DNA of 64,000 nucleotides from Stenotrophomonas maltophilia (GCF_002799245.1 NZ_NEQV01000002.1:992001-1056000); one strand, 5' to 3'. Positions 54,955 through 64,000 are shown, counted from the stretch's first letter. Notes: a model not told the origin generated them from the sequence alone. Translations and numbers: made by a program.

Positions 54955-56066
54955 TACAGCGCGTCGAGGAAGCCGCGCACGGCCGGGCCGAAACGCTCGA
55001 AATCGACGAGGAAGGCGTCATGGCCCTGCGGCGATTCCAGGCCGATGAAGCGCGCATCGGCGCCGCCGGCACGCAGGCCGTCGGCGACCTGTTGCTGCTG
55101 CTGCACGGGGAACAGGATGTCGGTGTTGGCGCCGATCGCCAGCGCCTTTTCTACCCGGATCTTCGCCAGCCCGGCCAACACGTCGCCGTCGGCATACTCG
55201 GCCAGGTCGAACCAGTCCATCGAGCGGCTCAGGTACAGGTAGCAGTTGGGATCGAAGAAGCGCACGAAGCGCCGTGCGTGGCCTTCCAGATAGCTTTCCA
55301 CCTGGAATTCGAGGCCGAACGGATCGTCGTCGGCCTGGTCCGAATCCAGCCGCACGCGGCCGAAGCGGCCATCCCACTCCAGCGCGGAACGGTAGGTGAT
55401 CACGCCCAGCTTGCGCGCCATGCGCATGCCGGACTCGGGGTACTCGGCATCATCGTAGTGACCGCCATTCCAGCGCGGATCAAGGCGGATCGCCTCGCGC
55501 TGCAGCGAGCGGATCGCGATCGAGAACGGCAGCGCCTGCGCACTGCCGGAAATGTTGACGTGGCTGCGCGCAATGCCCGGGTGCAGCATCAGGACGGCCA
55601 GTGCGGTCATGCCGCCCATTGAATTGCCGACCACGCAGGCCAGCCGCTCGATGCCCAGTGCGTGCACCACCTCGATCGCGGCGCGAGCGCCGTCTTCGAT
55701 CGACAGCTCGGGGAAGTCCAGGCGGTAGGGCTCACCGCTGGCCGGGTTGAGCGAAGCGGGGCCGGTCGAGCCCTTGCAGCTGCCCAGCGAATTCACGCAC
55801 ACCACGAACCAGCGGTGGGTATCGATCGGTTTGCCAGGGCCAACCATCGCTTCCCACCAGCCCGGCGCAGGGTTGGCCTCGTTGGCTGCGGCATGCGCGT
55901 CGGGCGACAGCCCGGTCACGATCAGGATCGCATTGCTGGCGTCGGCCGCCAGCGTTCCCCAGGTCTCGTAGGCCACGCGTGCGCCGTGCAGGGCACCGCC
56001 GCGCTTGAACGGGAATGGCGAGGGCAGGGCATGGAAGCGGGTGCCGGGCGGGATGAATTCGGTCAT
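54954..56066 (-). CDS. metX: MetX-family serine/homoserine O-acyltransferase
   Basis: A 370-residue alpha/beta hydrolase. Nucleophile elbow GNSMGGM, conserved FVVCVNSLGSCKGSTGP, the Arg-containing FFDPNCYLYLSRSMDWFDLAEY, and the catalytic Asp and His in GANTDILFPV and ESPQGHDAFLVDFE. Most annotation would read homoserine O-acetyltransferase. MetX proteins from Xanthomonadaceae were reported (Bastard et al. 2017, as I recall) to acylate serine with succinyl-CoA for cysteine synthesis; the PPGTRFHALPSPFP N-terminus is like those. Substrate is therefore uncertain. No Shine-Dalgarno; possibly leaderless. Confidence 0.85.
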   Translation of the reverse strand: MTEFIPPGTRFHALPSPFPFKRGGALHGARVAYETWGTLAADASNAILIVTGLSPDAHAAANEANPAPGWWEAMVGPGKPIDTHRWFVVCVNSLGSCKGSTGPASLNPASGEPYRLDFPELSIEDGARAAIEVVHALGIERLACVVGNSMGGMTALAVLMLHPGIARSHVNISGSAQALPFSIAIRSLQREAIRLDPRWNGGHYDDAEYPESGMRMARKLGVITYRSALEWDGRFGRVRLDSDQADDDPFGLEFQVESYLEGHARRFVRFFDPNCYLYLSRSMDWFDLAEYADGDVLAGLAKIRVEKALAIGANTDILFPVQQQQQVADGLRAGGADARFIGLESPQGHDAFLVDFERFGPAVRGFLDAL

Positions 56067-56072
56067 GCAGGC

Positions 56073-56078
56073 ATTCTA
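56073..56078 (-). promoter_or_regulatory. -10 hexamer immediately upstream of metX
   Basis: On the minus strand TAGAAT ends six bases before the metX ATG, so transcription would begin at the A of the start codon. A clear -35 is not seen. This predicts a leaderless metX mRNA. Confidence 0.4.
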
Positions 56079-56147
56079 GCGGTGCCGCATGTGGAGCTGG
56101 CGACACGCTGGTTTCCATCGGTGGATGGATGCGGACCGGACCGTCGT

Positions 56148-56242
56148 ATCCACGCATGGCGTGGATCTACTGCAGAGCCGAGCCCATGCTCGGCTGCCCG
56201 GCGCCGGCAACCCAACCGCAGCCGAGCAAGGGCTCGGCTCTA
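56148..56242. repeat. SMAG/REP cluster, three palindromes
   Basis: An inverted unit ending GATCTAC (56148-56170), a direct unit with GCAG instead of GTAG (56172-56195), and an inverted unit ending GCTCTAC (56219-56242) that stops four bases before the ccmI stop codon. They lie between ccmI and metX, which read in the same direction. Confidence 0.85.
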
Positions 56243-56246
56243 CAGG

Positions 56247-57236
56247 TCACGGGAACCGCAGCTCCACCACGCCCTCATGCGGCAGGCTTACCTTCACCGG
56301 GAGGCTTTGCAGATCGTCCTCGCTGCGATTGGCGCTGCCGGTGCGCGAGATGCGCGCCAGCACTTCCACTTCGCGATGGGCCGACAGCGGTGCGGTCGGC
56401 ATTGGGCTGTCAGCGTCGCCCAGCCCGACAAGGGCCGGGAAACCGGCCAGTGGCAGCCTGCGTGCGGCGACCGGCATCGGCGGTCCACCCACGGCCCGTG
56501 CCAGTACGAACACCTGGGTGCCGGGCGGCCACTGCGCGTTGTTCAACGCAGGCAGCTGCACGCGCACCTGCAGCAGTGCCGGTGGCGCCGCAGGGGCGGC
56601 GTCGGGTGCCTGGCCGGCGGCCTCGCGGGCGATGGCGATCTGCGCCTGCAACGCCTGCGCAGCGCCGGGTTCAAGCCGTGGCAGCAGGCTGCTCCACACA
56701 TCGGCGGCCTCGGCATTCCTTCCGCGTTGGCGCAGGGCGATGCCCAGCAGCCAGCTGGCGCGCTCGGCATCGGGTGCCTGTGCACGCGCCTGCTGCAACC
56801 AGGCCATCGCGGTGTCATCGAACTGCTTGCCGGCATCGGCCTGCGCGCGCGCCTGCGCAGCCTCCACCAGCACGCCTGGATCTTCCGGAGCCAATGCGGC
56901 GGCCCTCGCGAAGGCCTCTGCTGCGGCCGGGACATTGCCGAGCTCGGCCTGCGAACGACCCAGCAATGCCCAGCCATCGGCACGCTGCGGATCACGCTTC
57001 AGCGCGTCCTGCAGGGCCTGCACGCCGTCGCGCAATGTGGCCACCGATGGCGCCGGCTGCACCTGCGCCGCACGCGGGTCACCGACCAGCAGATACAGGC
57101 AGGCGCCGGCCACGCCGAGCGCCAGCACACCCACCGCGAAACCGCGGCGCCCATGCTGGCGCAGTGGCCACAGCACCAGCGCTGCCATCAGCGCAGCAAC
57201 CAGGCCGGCCAGCACCGGCAGCCAATGGCTCACCAT
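56247..57236 (-). CDS. ccmI: cytochrome c maturation protein CcmI (CycH-like, TPR)
   Basis: A 329-residue inner-membrane protein with two N-terminal helices (about 5-24 and 32-52), then periplasmic tetratricopeptide repeats (about 70-200: LQDALKRDPQRADGWALLGRSQAELG and following) and a C-terminal beta-rich domain. It presents apocytochrome c to the haem ligase. The start overlaps the ccmH stop by seven bases. Last ccm gene of the cluster. Confidence 0.88.
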   Translation of the reverse strand: MVSHWLPVLAGLVAALMAALVLWPLRQHGRRGFAVGVLALGVAGACLYLLVGDPRAAQVQPAPSVATLRDGVQALQDALKRDPQRADGWALLGRSQAELGNVPAAAEAFARAAALAPEDPGVLVEAAQARAQADAGKQFDDTAMAWLQQARAQAPDAERASWLLGIALRQRGRNAEAADVWSSLLPRLEPGAAQALQAQIAIAREAAGQAPDAAPAAPPALLQVRVQLPALNNAQWPPGTQVFVLARAVGGPPMPVAARRLPLAGFPALVGLGDADSPMPTAPLSAHREVEVLARISRTGSANRSEDDLQSLPVKVSLPHEGVVELRFP

Positions 57237-57679
57237 CCGTCTCCTTCATCGGCCTTGCCGGCCGCTGCGGCGCCGACGCTGCGACCCCGTCGGCGGACAA
57301 TGCCCAGCACCACCAGTGCACCGGCGCCGAGCACCAGCAGGGGGCCGCCCCACAGCAGCCAGGTACCCGGCTGCAACGGCGGCTGATAGAGCACGAACTC
57401 ACCGTAGCGGGCGACCAGGAACTGCTTGATCTGTGCGTCGTCGTGGCCCTGCTGCATCAGCTGCAGCACCTCGCGACGGAGGTCCTGCGCGATCTGCGCG
57501 TTCGAATCGGCCAGCGACTGGTTCTGGCACTGCACGCAGCGCAGCTGCGCGGCCAGGTCGTGGAAGCGGCGCTCCTCGGCGTCATTGCGGAACTGCAGCG
57601 GCTGGGGGTCGTGCAGCGGCTGCTGGGCCGGCGCGGCCAGCGGCAGCATCAGAAGCAGCAGCGCCAGCAGCCAGCGCAT
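57230..57679 (-). CDS. ccmH: cytochrome c-type biogenesis protein CcmH
   Basis: A 149-residue thioredox protein: signal peptide (about 1-20), the LRCVQCQNQS active site (CxxC near 49-52), DLRREVLQLMQQGHDDAQIKQFLVARYGEFVLY typical of the family, and a C-terminal membrane helix (about 108-130). It keeps apocytochrome cysteines reduced. In-frame upstream codons to 57715 lack homology. Confidence 0.93.
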   Translation of the reverse strand: MRWLLALLLLMLPLAAPAQQPLHDPQPLQFRNDAEERRFHDLAAQLRCVQCQNQSLADSNAQIAQDLRREVLQLMQQGHDDAQIKQFLVARYGEFVLYQPPLQPGTWLLWGGPLLVLGAGALVVLGIVRRRGRSVGAAAAGKADEGDGW

Positions 57680-57683
57680 GGGC

Positions 57684-58301
57684 TCAGGGCGCCGTATGCA
57701 GGGTGTTGCCGGCACTGCCCTGGGCCTTCTCGATCTTCTGCAGTGCCGGGATCAGCTTCTCGTCGATCACGCGCTGGGTCATCGCACCGCTGTACTTCCA
57801 GCGCACGATGCCGCTGCCATCGACCAGGAAGGTTTCCGGTGCGGCGGTCACGCCCCAGTCGATCGCGGTGCGGCCTTCCACATCGCTGAGCACGACCATG
57901 AACGGGTTGCCCAGCTGCTCCAGCCAGTGCAGCGCGTCAGTCGGGTCATCCTTCCAGTTGTAGCCGATCACGCGCACACGCTTGCTTTCGGCGAAGCGGG
58001 TCAACACCGGGTGCTCTTCGCGGCAGGCCGCGCACCAGCTGCCCCAGACGTTCAACAGGTAGGGCGCGCCGCGCAGGTCGTCGCTGTGCACGATCATTTC
58101 CGGGTCGTGCAGCACCGGCAGCGCGAACGCCGGTGCCGGCTTGTCGATCAAGGCCGACGGCAGCACGTCGCGCTGCGGGTCACCCGATTTCATCACCCCG
58201 TAGATCATCAGCCCGAGCAGGCCGAAGAAGAACAGCACGCCGATCACGATGGCTACCGGCGGCAGCGGGCGGGAGGGGCGTGGGGCGGGGGACTCGGACA
58301 T
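57684..58301 (-). CDS. ccmG: periplasmic thiol:disulfide oxidoreductase CcmG/DsbE
   Basis: A 205-residue membrane-anchored thioredoxin: one N-terminal helix (about 16-37), then the fold with NVWGSWCAACREEHP (CxxC near 91-94), VIGYNWKDD and the cis-Pro loop GVTAAPETFLVDGSGIVRWKY. It reduces CcmH and apocytochromes in System I. The frame is open far upstream (to 58934) as antisense of ccmF, but the protein begins at MSESPAPRPSRP. Confidence 0.94.
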   Translation of the reverse strand: MSESPAPRPSRPLPPVAIVIGVLFFFGLLGLMIYGVMKSGDPQRDVLPSALIDKPAPAFALPVLHDPEMIVHSDDLRGAPYLLNVWGSWCAACREEHPVLTRFAESKRVRVIGYNWKDDPTDALHWLEQLGNPFMVVLSDVEGRTAIDWGVTAAPETFLVDGSGIVRWKYSGAMTQRVIDEKLIPALQKIEKAQGSAGNTLHTAP

Positions 58302-58309
58302 GGGAACTC

Positions 58310-60229
58310 CTACGGACGACGGAAACGGCGATCGGCGGCGGTGATGAATCCGCCCAGGGCCATCAACAGCGCGCCCAGCCAGATCCAGCGCACGAACGGC
58401 TTGATGTGCACCCGGACCGCCCATGCATTGTTGCCCAGCGGCTCGCCCAATGCCACGTAGACATCGCCGTCGAAGCGTGCATCGATGCCGGCCTCGGTCA
58501 TCACCTGGCCGCCGCTGGCGTACTGGCGCTTCTCGGGATGCAGCAGGGCCAGCTCGCGGCCGTCGCGGAATACGCGCAGGTGGCCACGGTCGGCGATGAA
58601 GTTGGGGCCTTCGCGATGGTCCACGCCCTCGAAGCGCACTTCGTGGCGACCGACCACCAGCTGCTGGCCCGGTGCCAGCGCCACTTCGCGTTGCACGTTC
58701 AGCGCCTCCACCAGCAGCGCACCCGCAAGGAACACGGCGATGCCGGTGTGGGCGATGATCATGCCGAGCATTTCGGCGGTGAAGCGGCCATTGCCGCGCA
58801 GGCGCTGCCAGACGAAGCGTGCGGTGCCGAGTGCGACCCAGGCCGCAGCGGCCACGCCGATGCCGGCCTTCCAGCCGTTCTGCGGCGCCTGCCACCAGGC
58901 CAGCGCGCCCAGCAGCAGCGCCAGGCCCAGCCACGGTGCCAGCAGCGCGAAAGCGCGCGAGGGCTGGTCACGCTGCCATTTCACCAGTGGGCCGAAGGGC
59001 AGCAGCAGGATCATCGGTGCCATCAGCAGCAGGAACAGGCTGCCGAAGTAGGGCGGGCCGACCGAGATCTTGCCCAGCGACAGCGCATCGGCCAGCAGCG
59101 GGTACAGCGTGCCGAGCAGCACCATCGCGCAGGCGGTGGCCAGCAGCAGGTTGTTGGCCAGCAGCAGGGTCTCGCGCGAGGTGGCCGTGAAGCCGCGGCG
59201 CGGATCGTCGGCGTCCACGCTCAGCTGGTTGGCGCGCAGTGCGAACAGCAGCAGGCTGCCACCGACCAGCAGCGACAGGAACACCAGGATGAACAGTCCG
59301 CGCGAGGGATCGGCAGCGAACGAATGCACGCTGGTCAGCACGCCGGAGCGCACCAGGAAGGTGCCCAGCAGCGACAGCGCGAAGGCGGCGATCGCCAGCA
59401 GCAGGGTCCAGCTGCCGAAGGTGCCGCGCTTTTCAGTGACGGCCTGCGAGTGGATCAATGCGGCACCGACCAGCCACGGCATGAAGCTGGCATTTTCCAC
59501 CGGGTCCCAGAACCACCAGCCGCCCCAGCCCAGTTCGTAATAGGCCCACCAGCTGCCCAACGCGATGCCCAGGGTCAGGAAGCCCCAGGCGACGTTGGTC
59601 CACGGCCGCGTCCAGCGCAGCCAGCGTGCATCGACGCGGCCTTCCAGCAGTGCGGCCACCGCGAACGCGAACGGCACCGCGAAGCCGACATAGCCCAGGT
59701 ACAGCATCGGCGGGTGGATGATCAGCCCCGGGTCCTGCAGCAGCGGATTGAGGTCGCGACCTTCCAGCGGCGCCGGGTTCAGGCGCAGGAACGGATTGGA
59801 GGTGAAGATCAGGAAGGCGAGGAAGCCGACGCTGACCACGCCCATCACCGCCAGCACGCGTGCCTGCACCGGCGCGGGAAGGTGTCGCGAGAACAGCGCC
59901 ACCGCGCCGGTCCACAGCGCCAGCACCAGCGCCCACATCAGCAGCGAGCCCTCGTGGGCCCCCCATACCGCCGAGTAGCGGTAGATCATCGGCAGCAGCG
60001 AATTGGAGTTCTCGGCCACGTAGCGCACCGAGAAATCCTGCTGCACGAACGCAGCGGTCAGCACCGCGAACGCACCGGCGACCAGCAGCAGCTGCGCGAA
60101 GGCGGCAGGCCGTGCCACCGCCATCCAGGCCGTGTTGTTGCGCTGCGCACCGACCAGCGGCAGGCCGGCCTGCAGCAGCGAGGCCAGCAACGCGCACAGC
60201 ATCAGGATCTGACCCAGTTCGGGCAGCAC
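58310..60229 (-). CDS. ccmF: haem lyase subunit CcmF
   Basis: A 639-residue integral membrane protein with about fifteen helices. The haem-handling WWD motif is ELGWGGWWFWDPVENASFMPWL (about 235-256); WGAHEGSLLMWAL and HPPMLYLGYVGFAVPFAFA carry conserved His residues. With CcmH/I it ligates haem from holo-CcmE to apocytochrome c. It starts at GTG 60229, directly after the ccmE TGA. Confidence 0.95.
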   Translation of the reverse strand: MLPELGQILMLCALLASLLQAGLPLVGAQRNNTAWMAVARPAAFAQLLLVAGAFAVLTAAFVQQDFSVRYVAENSNSLLPMIYRYSAVWGAHEGSLLMWALVLALWTGAVALFSRHLPAPVQARVLAVMGVVSVGFLAFLIFTSNPFLRLNPAPLEGRDLNPLLQDPGLIIHPPMLYLGYVGFAVPFAFAVAALLEGRVDARWLRWTRPWTNVAWGFLTLGIALGSWWAYYELGWGGWWFWDPVENASFMPWLVGAALIHSQAVTEKRGTFGSWTLLLAIAAFALSLLGTFLVRSGVLTSVHSFAADPSRGLFILVFLSLLVGGSLLLFALRANQLSVDADDPRRGFTATSRETLLLANNLLLATACAMVLLGTLYPLLADALSLGKISVGPPYFGSLFLLLMAPMILLLPFGPLVKWQRDQPSRAFALLAPWLGLALLLGALAWWQAPQNGWKAGIGVAAAAWVALGTARFVWQRLRGNGRFTAEMLGMIIAHTGIAVFLAGALLVEALNVQREVALAPGQQLVVGRHEVRFEGVDHREGPNFIADRGHLRVFRDGRELALLHPEKRQYASGGQVMTEAGIDARFDGDVYVALGEPLGNNAWAVRVHIKPFVRWIWLGALLMALGGFITAADRRFRRP

Positions 60230-60691
60230 TCAGCGCACCTCGGGTGCCGTCACCGGCACGTCGTGCTTGCGGTGGGCGTCGCCCATCTTGTCGGCCACTT
60301 CCTTCGGCACGTACTTCTCGTCGTGCTTGGCCAGCACTTCATCGGCGACGAAGGTGCCGTCCTGCATGCGGCCGCTGGCGACCACCGCCGTACCTTCGGC
60401 GAACATGTCCGGCAGGATCCGCGACGTGGTCACCGCCAGTTGCGCGTCGCCGTCGGTCACTTCAAAGCGTGCCTCCAGCGAGCCGACCGGGCGGTTGAAG
60501 GAACCTTTCACCACCATGCCGCCGAGGCGGAAGCGCGACTGCGCATCGACATCGCCGCGCAGTACTTCCGAGGGGGTATACAGGTAGGCGATGTTGCGCT
60601 CCAGCGCCATCGCCACCAGTGCAGTGGCCAGGCCGGAAGCGAGCAGGGCCAGCAGCACCCACACCAGGCGGCGACGCTGTACCGGGGTCAT
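60230..60691 (-). CDS. ccmE: haem chaperone CcmE
   Basis: A 153-residue membrane-anchored beta-barrel protein. N-terminal basic segment MTPVQRRRL and helix (about 9-29), then [11 protein letters not shown] and [11 protein letters not shown], and the haem-binding motif [12 protein letters not shown] with the His that binds haem covalently and a Tyr axial ligand. The start overlaps ccmD's stop (ATGA). Confidence 0.95.
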   Translation of the reverse strand: MTPVQRRRLVWVLLALLASGLATALVAMALERNIAYLYTPSEVLRGDVDAQSRFRLGGMVVKGSFNRPVGSLEARFEVTDGDAQLAVTTSRILPDMFAEGTAVVASGRMQDGTFVADEVLAKHDEKYVPKEVADKMGDAHRKHDVPVTAPEVR

Positions 60692-60876
60692 CGTTCCAGC
60701 TCCGTCGACAGCGGGGCGGCTGCGTCCTGCCGGCCGGCGCGCGTCTGCTGCCGCTGCTGACGGGCCAGTGCCAGCCGGCGTGCCAGGCGCAGGCGCAGCC
60801 ACGAACCGATGGCATCGGCGCTGAGCACCAGCACGAACACGGCGTAGGCACCAATCACATAGGGCAGGTGGGTCAT
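60688..60876 (-). CDS. ccmD: cytochrome c maturation protein CcmD
   Basis: A 62-residue single-helix protein (about 5-25, [25 protein letters not shown]) with a charged cytoplasmic tail. It joins CcmC to CcmE for release of holo-CcmE. Size, helix and location between ccmC and ccmE identify it; its start overlaps the ccmC stop. Confidence 0.9.
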   Translation of the reverse strand: MTHLPYVIGAYAVFVLVLSADAIGSWLRLRLARRLALARQQRQQTRAGRQDAAAPLSTELER

Positions 60877-61643
60877 GGCTGGGTCTCCGGGGCCGGGCGT
60901 TCGGCATCGACGCGACCACCGACCCAGGCCTTGCCGGCCTCGCGGTCGAGATTGTCGGCGCGGGCCTTGGCCAGCACCGAACCGGCGAACCAGAACTTGG
61001 TGCCGATCACCATCCACCACAGCGGCGCGATCATCGCACTGCTGATCGCCGATTCACCGAACACGTTGATCGACTGGCGCTGGTGCAGGCCGCCCCACCA
61101 GTCCACCGAGTAGCGGATCACCGGCAGCAGGCTGACACCGACGATGGCCAGCAGGCCGGCCGCGCGCGCGGCGCTGCGGCGGTCCTCGATGGCGTGGTAC
61201 AGGCCGATCACGCCCAGGTACAGGAACAGCAGCACCAGTTCGCTGGTCATGCGCGGGTCCCAGTCCCACCAGGTGCCCCAGGTGCCCTTGCCCCAGATGC
61301 TGCCGGTCAACAGGGTGATCAGGGTGAAGCCCGCACCCATCGGCGCGCAGGCCATGGCCAGGATCTCGCAGACCTTGATCCGCCAGATCAGCGCGATGGC
61401 GGCATACAGCGCCATCAGCGCGAACACGAACAGGCTCATCCAGGCACTGGGCACATGGATGTAGAGGATACGGAAGCTGTCCAGCTGCTTCGCTTCCGGC
61501 GGCACCACCAGCAGCGCCTGCCACATGCCGACCAGCAGCACCGGCAGCGCAGCGAGGTAGAACACCCGCGACCAGCGGGCAGCGAAACGGTCGAACGTGG
61601 GAGGCGAACCGAGTTGGTGGAACCAGCGGACAATCGGATTCAT
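60873..61643 (-). CDS. ccmC: haem exporter/transfer protein CcmC
   Basis: A 256-residue membrane protein of the haem-handling family with six helices. The WWD motif is [26 protein letters not shown] (about 127-152), and conserved His residues flank it ([10 protein letters not shown]). It loads haem on CcmE. The gap to ccmB is 43 bases, the largest within the cluster. Confidence 0.95.
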   Translation of the reverse strand: MNPIVRWFHQLGSPPTFDRFAARWSRVFYLAALPVLLVGMWQALLVVPPEAKQLDSFRILYIHVPSAWMSLFVFALMALYAAIALIWRIKVCEILAMACAPMGAGFTLITLLTGSIWGKGTWGTWWDWDPRMTSELVLLFLYLGVIGLYHAIEDRRSAARAAGLLAIVGVSLLPVIRYSVDWWGGLHQRQSINVFGESAISSAMIAPLWWMVIGTKFWFAGSVLAKARADNLDREAGKAWVGGRVDAERPAPETQP

Positions 61644-61686
61644 GCGTGGCGGCTATCCAGCAGGGGTGGATTGGCTCTCAGCTCGG

Positions 61687-62382
61687 TCAACTCAGAGAAA
61701 TGCGTATTGCAGCGGCGGTGGCCAGCGGAGCCAGCACCAGCGCGACCAGCAGGCCGGCGCCCAGCATCAGCAGCGCACCGACCGGATCCTGCCCGCGTCC
61801 GGCTGCCGCCAGGCTGCCTGCGCCGAACACCAGCACCGGCACGTACAGCGGCAACGACAGCAGCGCCACGAGAATACCAGAGCGTCGGATGCCTACGGTC
61901 AGTGCCGCGACCACGCCACCGATCAGGCTCAGCAACGGCGTTCCCAGCAGCAACGATGCCAGCAACATCGGCAGCTGGTCATGCGGCAGATGCAGCATTT
62001 CGGCGAGCAGCGGGCTGACCGCGATCAGCGGCAGGGCGGTGGTGGCCCAATGCAGCAGCACGCGCACCAGCACCAGCCAGGCCAGTGGCACCGGTGCCAG
62101 CAGCCATTGTTCCAGCGAGCCGTCCTCGGCATCGGAACGGAACAGCGAATCCAGCGACAGCTGCCCCGCCAGCAGCACGGCCAGCCACAGCACCGCGCCG
62201 GCGGTGGCGGCCAGCAGTTGTGGTTCGCGGCCCTGGGCCAGCGCGAACAGCACCACCACCAGCACCGCGAACAGCAGCGGTTGCAGCGCGTCGCCGCGGC
62301 GGCGCCAGAGCAGGCGCAGGTCACGCTTGAGCAGGGCGCCTGCGGTCTGCCACAGGCCCGGTTCGGTGCCCGGCGCGATCAT
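61687..62382 (-). CDS. ccmB: haem exporter subunit CcmB
   Basis: A 231-residue ABC permease with six hydrophobic spans. [26 protein letters not shown] and [32 protein letters not shown] are conserved CcmB blocks (the latter is the coupling segment to CcmA). Starts at [12 protein letters not shown]; the ATG overlaps the ccmA stop. Confidence 0.94.
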   Translation of the reverse strand: MIAPGTEPGLWQTAGALLKRDLRLLWRRRGDALQPLLFAVLVVVLFALAQGREPQLLAATAGAVLWLAVLLAGQLSLDSLFRSDAEDGSLEQWLLAPVPLAWLVLVRVLLHWATTALPLIAVSPLLAEMLHLPHDQLPMLLASLLLGTPLLSLIGGVVAALTVGIRRSGILVALLSLPLYVPVLVFGAGSLAAAGRGQDPVGALLMLGAGLLVALVLAPLATAAAIRISLS

Positions 62383-63008
62383 GCGGCACCGCCGAGGTCG
62401 AGCTGGCGGGTACGCACCGGCGGTGCCGCATAGGCGCCGTGGGTGGTGACCAGCGCAGCGCCACCGGCGCGCAGGTGCGCCGAAATCATCCGGTTGACCA
62501 GGGTGATGCCCTCCAGGTCGAGGTTGGCGTAGGGTTCGTCGAGCAGCCACAGCGGCGCCGGCGACAGCCAGATGCGCGCCAGTGCCAGCCGCCGCTTCTG
62601 CCCGGCCGACAGATGCCGTACCAGGGTGTCCTCGTAGCCGGCCAGGCCGACGATGGCCAGCGCGTTGCCGGGCATCTGCCGCGCGCGCCGGCCGTGCAGG
62701 CCGCACAGGAAGTGCAGGTTTTCCAGCGTGCCGAGGTCGGGCTTCAGGGCCGGCAGGTGGCTGAGATAGGCGACATAGCGCGCGCGCTCGGCATTGCTGG
62801 CCGGCTTGCCGTCGATCCGCACCTGGCCGGCACCGGGCCGGGCCAGGCCGGCCAGCACGCGCAGCAGCGTGGTCTTGCCGGCGCCATTGCCGCCCTGCAC
62901 CAGCAGGGCCTCGCCGGCGTCCACATGGAAGTCCAGCGGGCCGAACACCGGCTCGTCATTGCGGGAGAAGCTCAGGCCGCTGGCGGCCAGCAATGCAGGG
63001 GTGTCCAA
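62379..63008 (-). CDS. ccmA: haem exporter ATP-binding protein CcmA
   Basis: A 209-residue ABC ATPase: Walker [17 protein letters not shown] (about 38-53), signature [13 protein letters not shown], Walker [13 protein letters not shown], and H-loop TTHGAYA. With CcmB it forms the ATPase that releases holo-CcmE from CcmCD. The start is TTG 63008 by homology; no ATG or GTG fits. First gene of the ccm operon. Confidence 0.93.
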   Translation of the reverse strand: MDTPALLAASGLSFSRNDEPVFGPLDFHVDAGEALLVQGGNGAGKTTLLRVLAGLARPGAGQVRIDGKPASNAERARYVAYLSHLPALKPDLGTLENLHFLCGLHGRRARQMPGNALAIVGLAGYEDTLVRHLSAGQKRRLALARIWLSPAPLWLLDEPYANLDLEGITLVNRMISAHLRAGGAALVTTHGAYAAPPVRTRQLDLGGAA

Positions 63009-63064
63009 GGGGCAAAGGTCTTCATGCCGGAGTGCGGCGGCAATTGTAGCGGTGAATTCACGGG

Positions 63065-63142
63065 GTAGCGCCGGCCACTGGCCGGCAATGGCCCCCAGCG
63101 CAGGTTGTCTGGCCGAGGTTGCCGGCCAGCGGCCGGCACTAC
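63065..63142. repeat. SMAG/REP pair
   Basis: GTAGCGCCGGCCACTGGCCGGCAA (63065-63088) and its inverted partner TTGCCGGCCAGCGGCCGGCACTAC (63119-63142), between divergent ccmA and the aminotransferase gene. Confidence 0.9.
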
Positions 63143-63196
63143 CGAGGCGGGGATTGCGTAAACTCAGGCGTCTGTCTCCCCATATTCCCCAGGCCG

Positions 63197-64000
63197 ATGC
63201 AACCCACCACCAAGCTGCCCAAGGTCGGTACCACGATCTTTACCGTGATGTCCCAGCTCGCCGCCGAACATGGCGCGGTCAACCTGGGGCAGGGGTTCCC
63301 GGATTTTTCGGCGCCGCAGCGCCTGATCGACGAGACCGCCAGGGCGATGGCCGCCGGGCTGAACCAGTACCCGCCGATGACCGGCGTGGCGCCGCTGCGC
63401 CAGGCCATCGCGCAGAAGGCCCTGGACTGCTACGGCGCGCAGGTCGACGCGGACAGCGAGATCACCGTCACCAGCGGCGGCACCGAGGCCATCTTCAACG
63501 CCATCCACGCCGTGGTGCGTGCCGGCGAGGAAGTGATCGTGCTCGACCCGGCGTATGACTGCTACGAACCGGCGATCGACCTGGCCGGTGCCAAGGCCGT
63601 GCATGTGTCGCTCGATCCGCAGACGTTCGCGGTCGACTGGGACCGCGTGCGTGCGGCGATCACCCCGCGCACCCGCATGCTGATCGTCAACACCCCGCAC
63701 AACCCGTCCGGCGCGATGCTGTCGGCGCAGGACATGCAGGCGCTGGCCGAGCTGCTGCGCGGCACCCAGATCTACCTGATCTCCGATGAGGTGTACGAGC
63801 ACATCATCTACGACGGCCGCCGCCATGAATCGGCGTTGCGCTACCCGGAACTGCGCGAGCGCGCGTTCGTCATCTCCAGCTTCGGCAAGACCTACCACTG
63901 CACCGGCTGGAAGATCGGCTATGCGATCGCCCCGCCAGCGCTGACCGCCGAGTTCCGCAAGGTGCACCAGTACAACACCTTCACCAGCTTCGGCCCGGCG
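63197..64000 (+). CDS. PLP-dependent aminotransferase, methionine aminotransferase type (3' end outside window)
   Basis: A class I/II aminotransferase, 268 codons visible, truncated by the window end. [70 protein letters not shown] and the PLP-lysine segment [17 protein letters not shown] are present. The combination GQGFPDFxxP ... [10 protein letters not shown] is that of YbdL-type methionine aminotransferases and related kynurenine aminotransferases. The exact keto donor cannot be fixed from half a protein. Confidence 0.88.
   Translation, partial: MQPTTKLPKVGTTIFTVMSQLAAEHGAVNLGQGFPDFSAPQRLIDETARAMAAGLNQYPPMTGVAPLRQAIAQKALDCYGAQVDADSEITVTSGGTEAIFNAIHAVVRAGEEVIVLDPAYDCYEPAIDLAGAKAVHVSLDPQTFAVDWDRVRAAITPRTRMLIVNTPHNPSGAMLSAQDMQALAELLRGTQIYLISDEVYEHIIYDGRRHESALRYPELRERAFVISSFGKTYHCTGWKIGYAIAPPALTAEFRKVHQYNTFTSFGPA

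Noticed and set aside
56067..56246. SAM riboswitch or other leader upstream of metX
   Set aside because: The only promoter-like hexamer is six bases before the ATG, and the remaining sequence is a SMAG cluster and unstructured spacer; no riboswitch core was recognised.
58133..60760. An 875-codon open frame antisense to ccmG, ccmF and ccmE
   Set aside because: Same GC-driven shadow; the minus-strand ccm genes have clear motifs and coupled starts.

Overview
The window is a stretch of chromosome from a high-GC gammaproteobacterium of the family Xanthomonadaceae, most likely Stenotrophomonas (S. maltophilia group). Three things point there. (i) About ten clusters of short palindromes flanked by GTAG (GTAGAGCCGAGC..., GTAGATCCACGC..., GTAGTGCCGGCC...) match the SMAG/REP families described for S. 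maltophilia. (ii) The arginine genes encode the N-acetylornithine/N-acetylcitrulline route typical of xanthomonads, with a fused NAGS/NAGK enzyme. (iii) Gene orders such as mtaD-ubiG-HAD phosphatase, epmB/efp back to back and phaR near an acetoacetyl-CoA reductase fit the group. I see no prophage, insertion sequence or CRISPR array; this is mostly core genome with REP-rich intergenic spaces.

Layout: 1-6.5 kb, nnrD (partial)-tsaE-amiC-mutL and two exported proteins, on the plus strand. 6.6-9 kb (minus), phaR, phbB and gluQ. 9-15.5 kb, htpX, a 512-bp imperfect inverted repeat, suhB (minus), trmJ, then a two-gene unit of a phosphonate-binding-like periplasmic protein and a membrane GGDEF/EAL protein. 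15.6-21 kb, epmB (minus) beside its target efp, then mtaD-ubiG-HAD phosphatase-squalene/phytoene synthase-like gene. 21-28.5 kb, M23 peptidase, dihydroorotase and yidD (minus); a DksA-family protein with a long histone-H1-like tail (plus); an MFS exporter, sufE and cysS (minus). 28.7-40 kb, a small exported protein, a candidate attenuator, then argF'-argG-argE'-argAB-GNAT-argC-argH-yciI-proB-proA. 40-46 kb (minus), pgaABCD for poly-N-acetylglucosamine. 46-47.9 kb, an MFS transporter and two identical tRNA-Pro(CGG) genes. 47.9-54.5 kb, cydABX (minus) divergent from cydDC (plus). 54.6-63 kb (minus), ccmABCDEFGHI, metX and a DUF1294 gene. The window ends inside a PLP aminotransferase.

Functional links: the arginine and proline blocks share glutamate as precursor and run in one direction with overlaps or short gaps. 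The bd oxidase, its assembly exporter CydDC and the System I cytochrome c maturation genes form a respiratory block. A perfect CRP/Clp-type site lies in the pgaA promoter region, and a c-di-GMP enzyme lies elsewhere in the window.

The most interesting signals are a textbook-shaped transcription attenuator with Arg codons before argF', the H1-tailed DksA with a one-cysteine finger, the large inverted repeat, a 167-bp near-perfect tandem duplication joining two gene ends, possible leaderless starts (including a 9-codon leader ORF overlapping mutL), and the CRP-type site at pgaA. All functional calls come from reading motifs; no database search was run.
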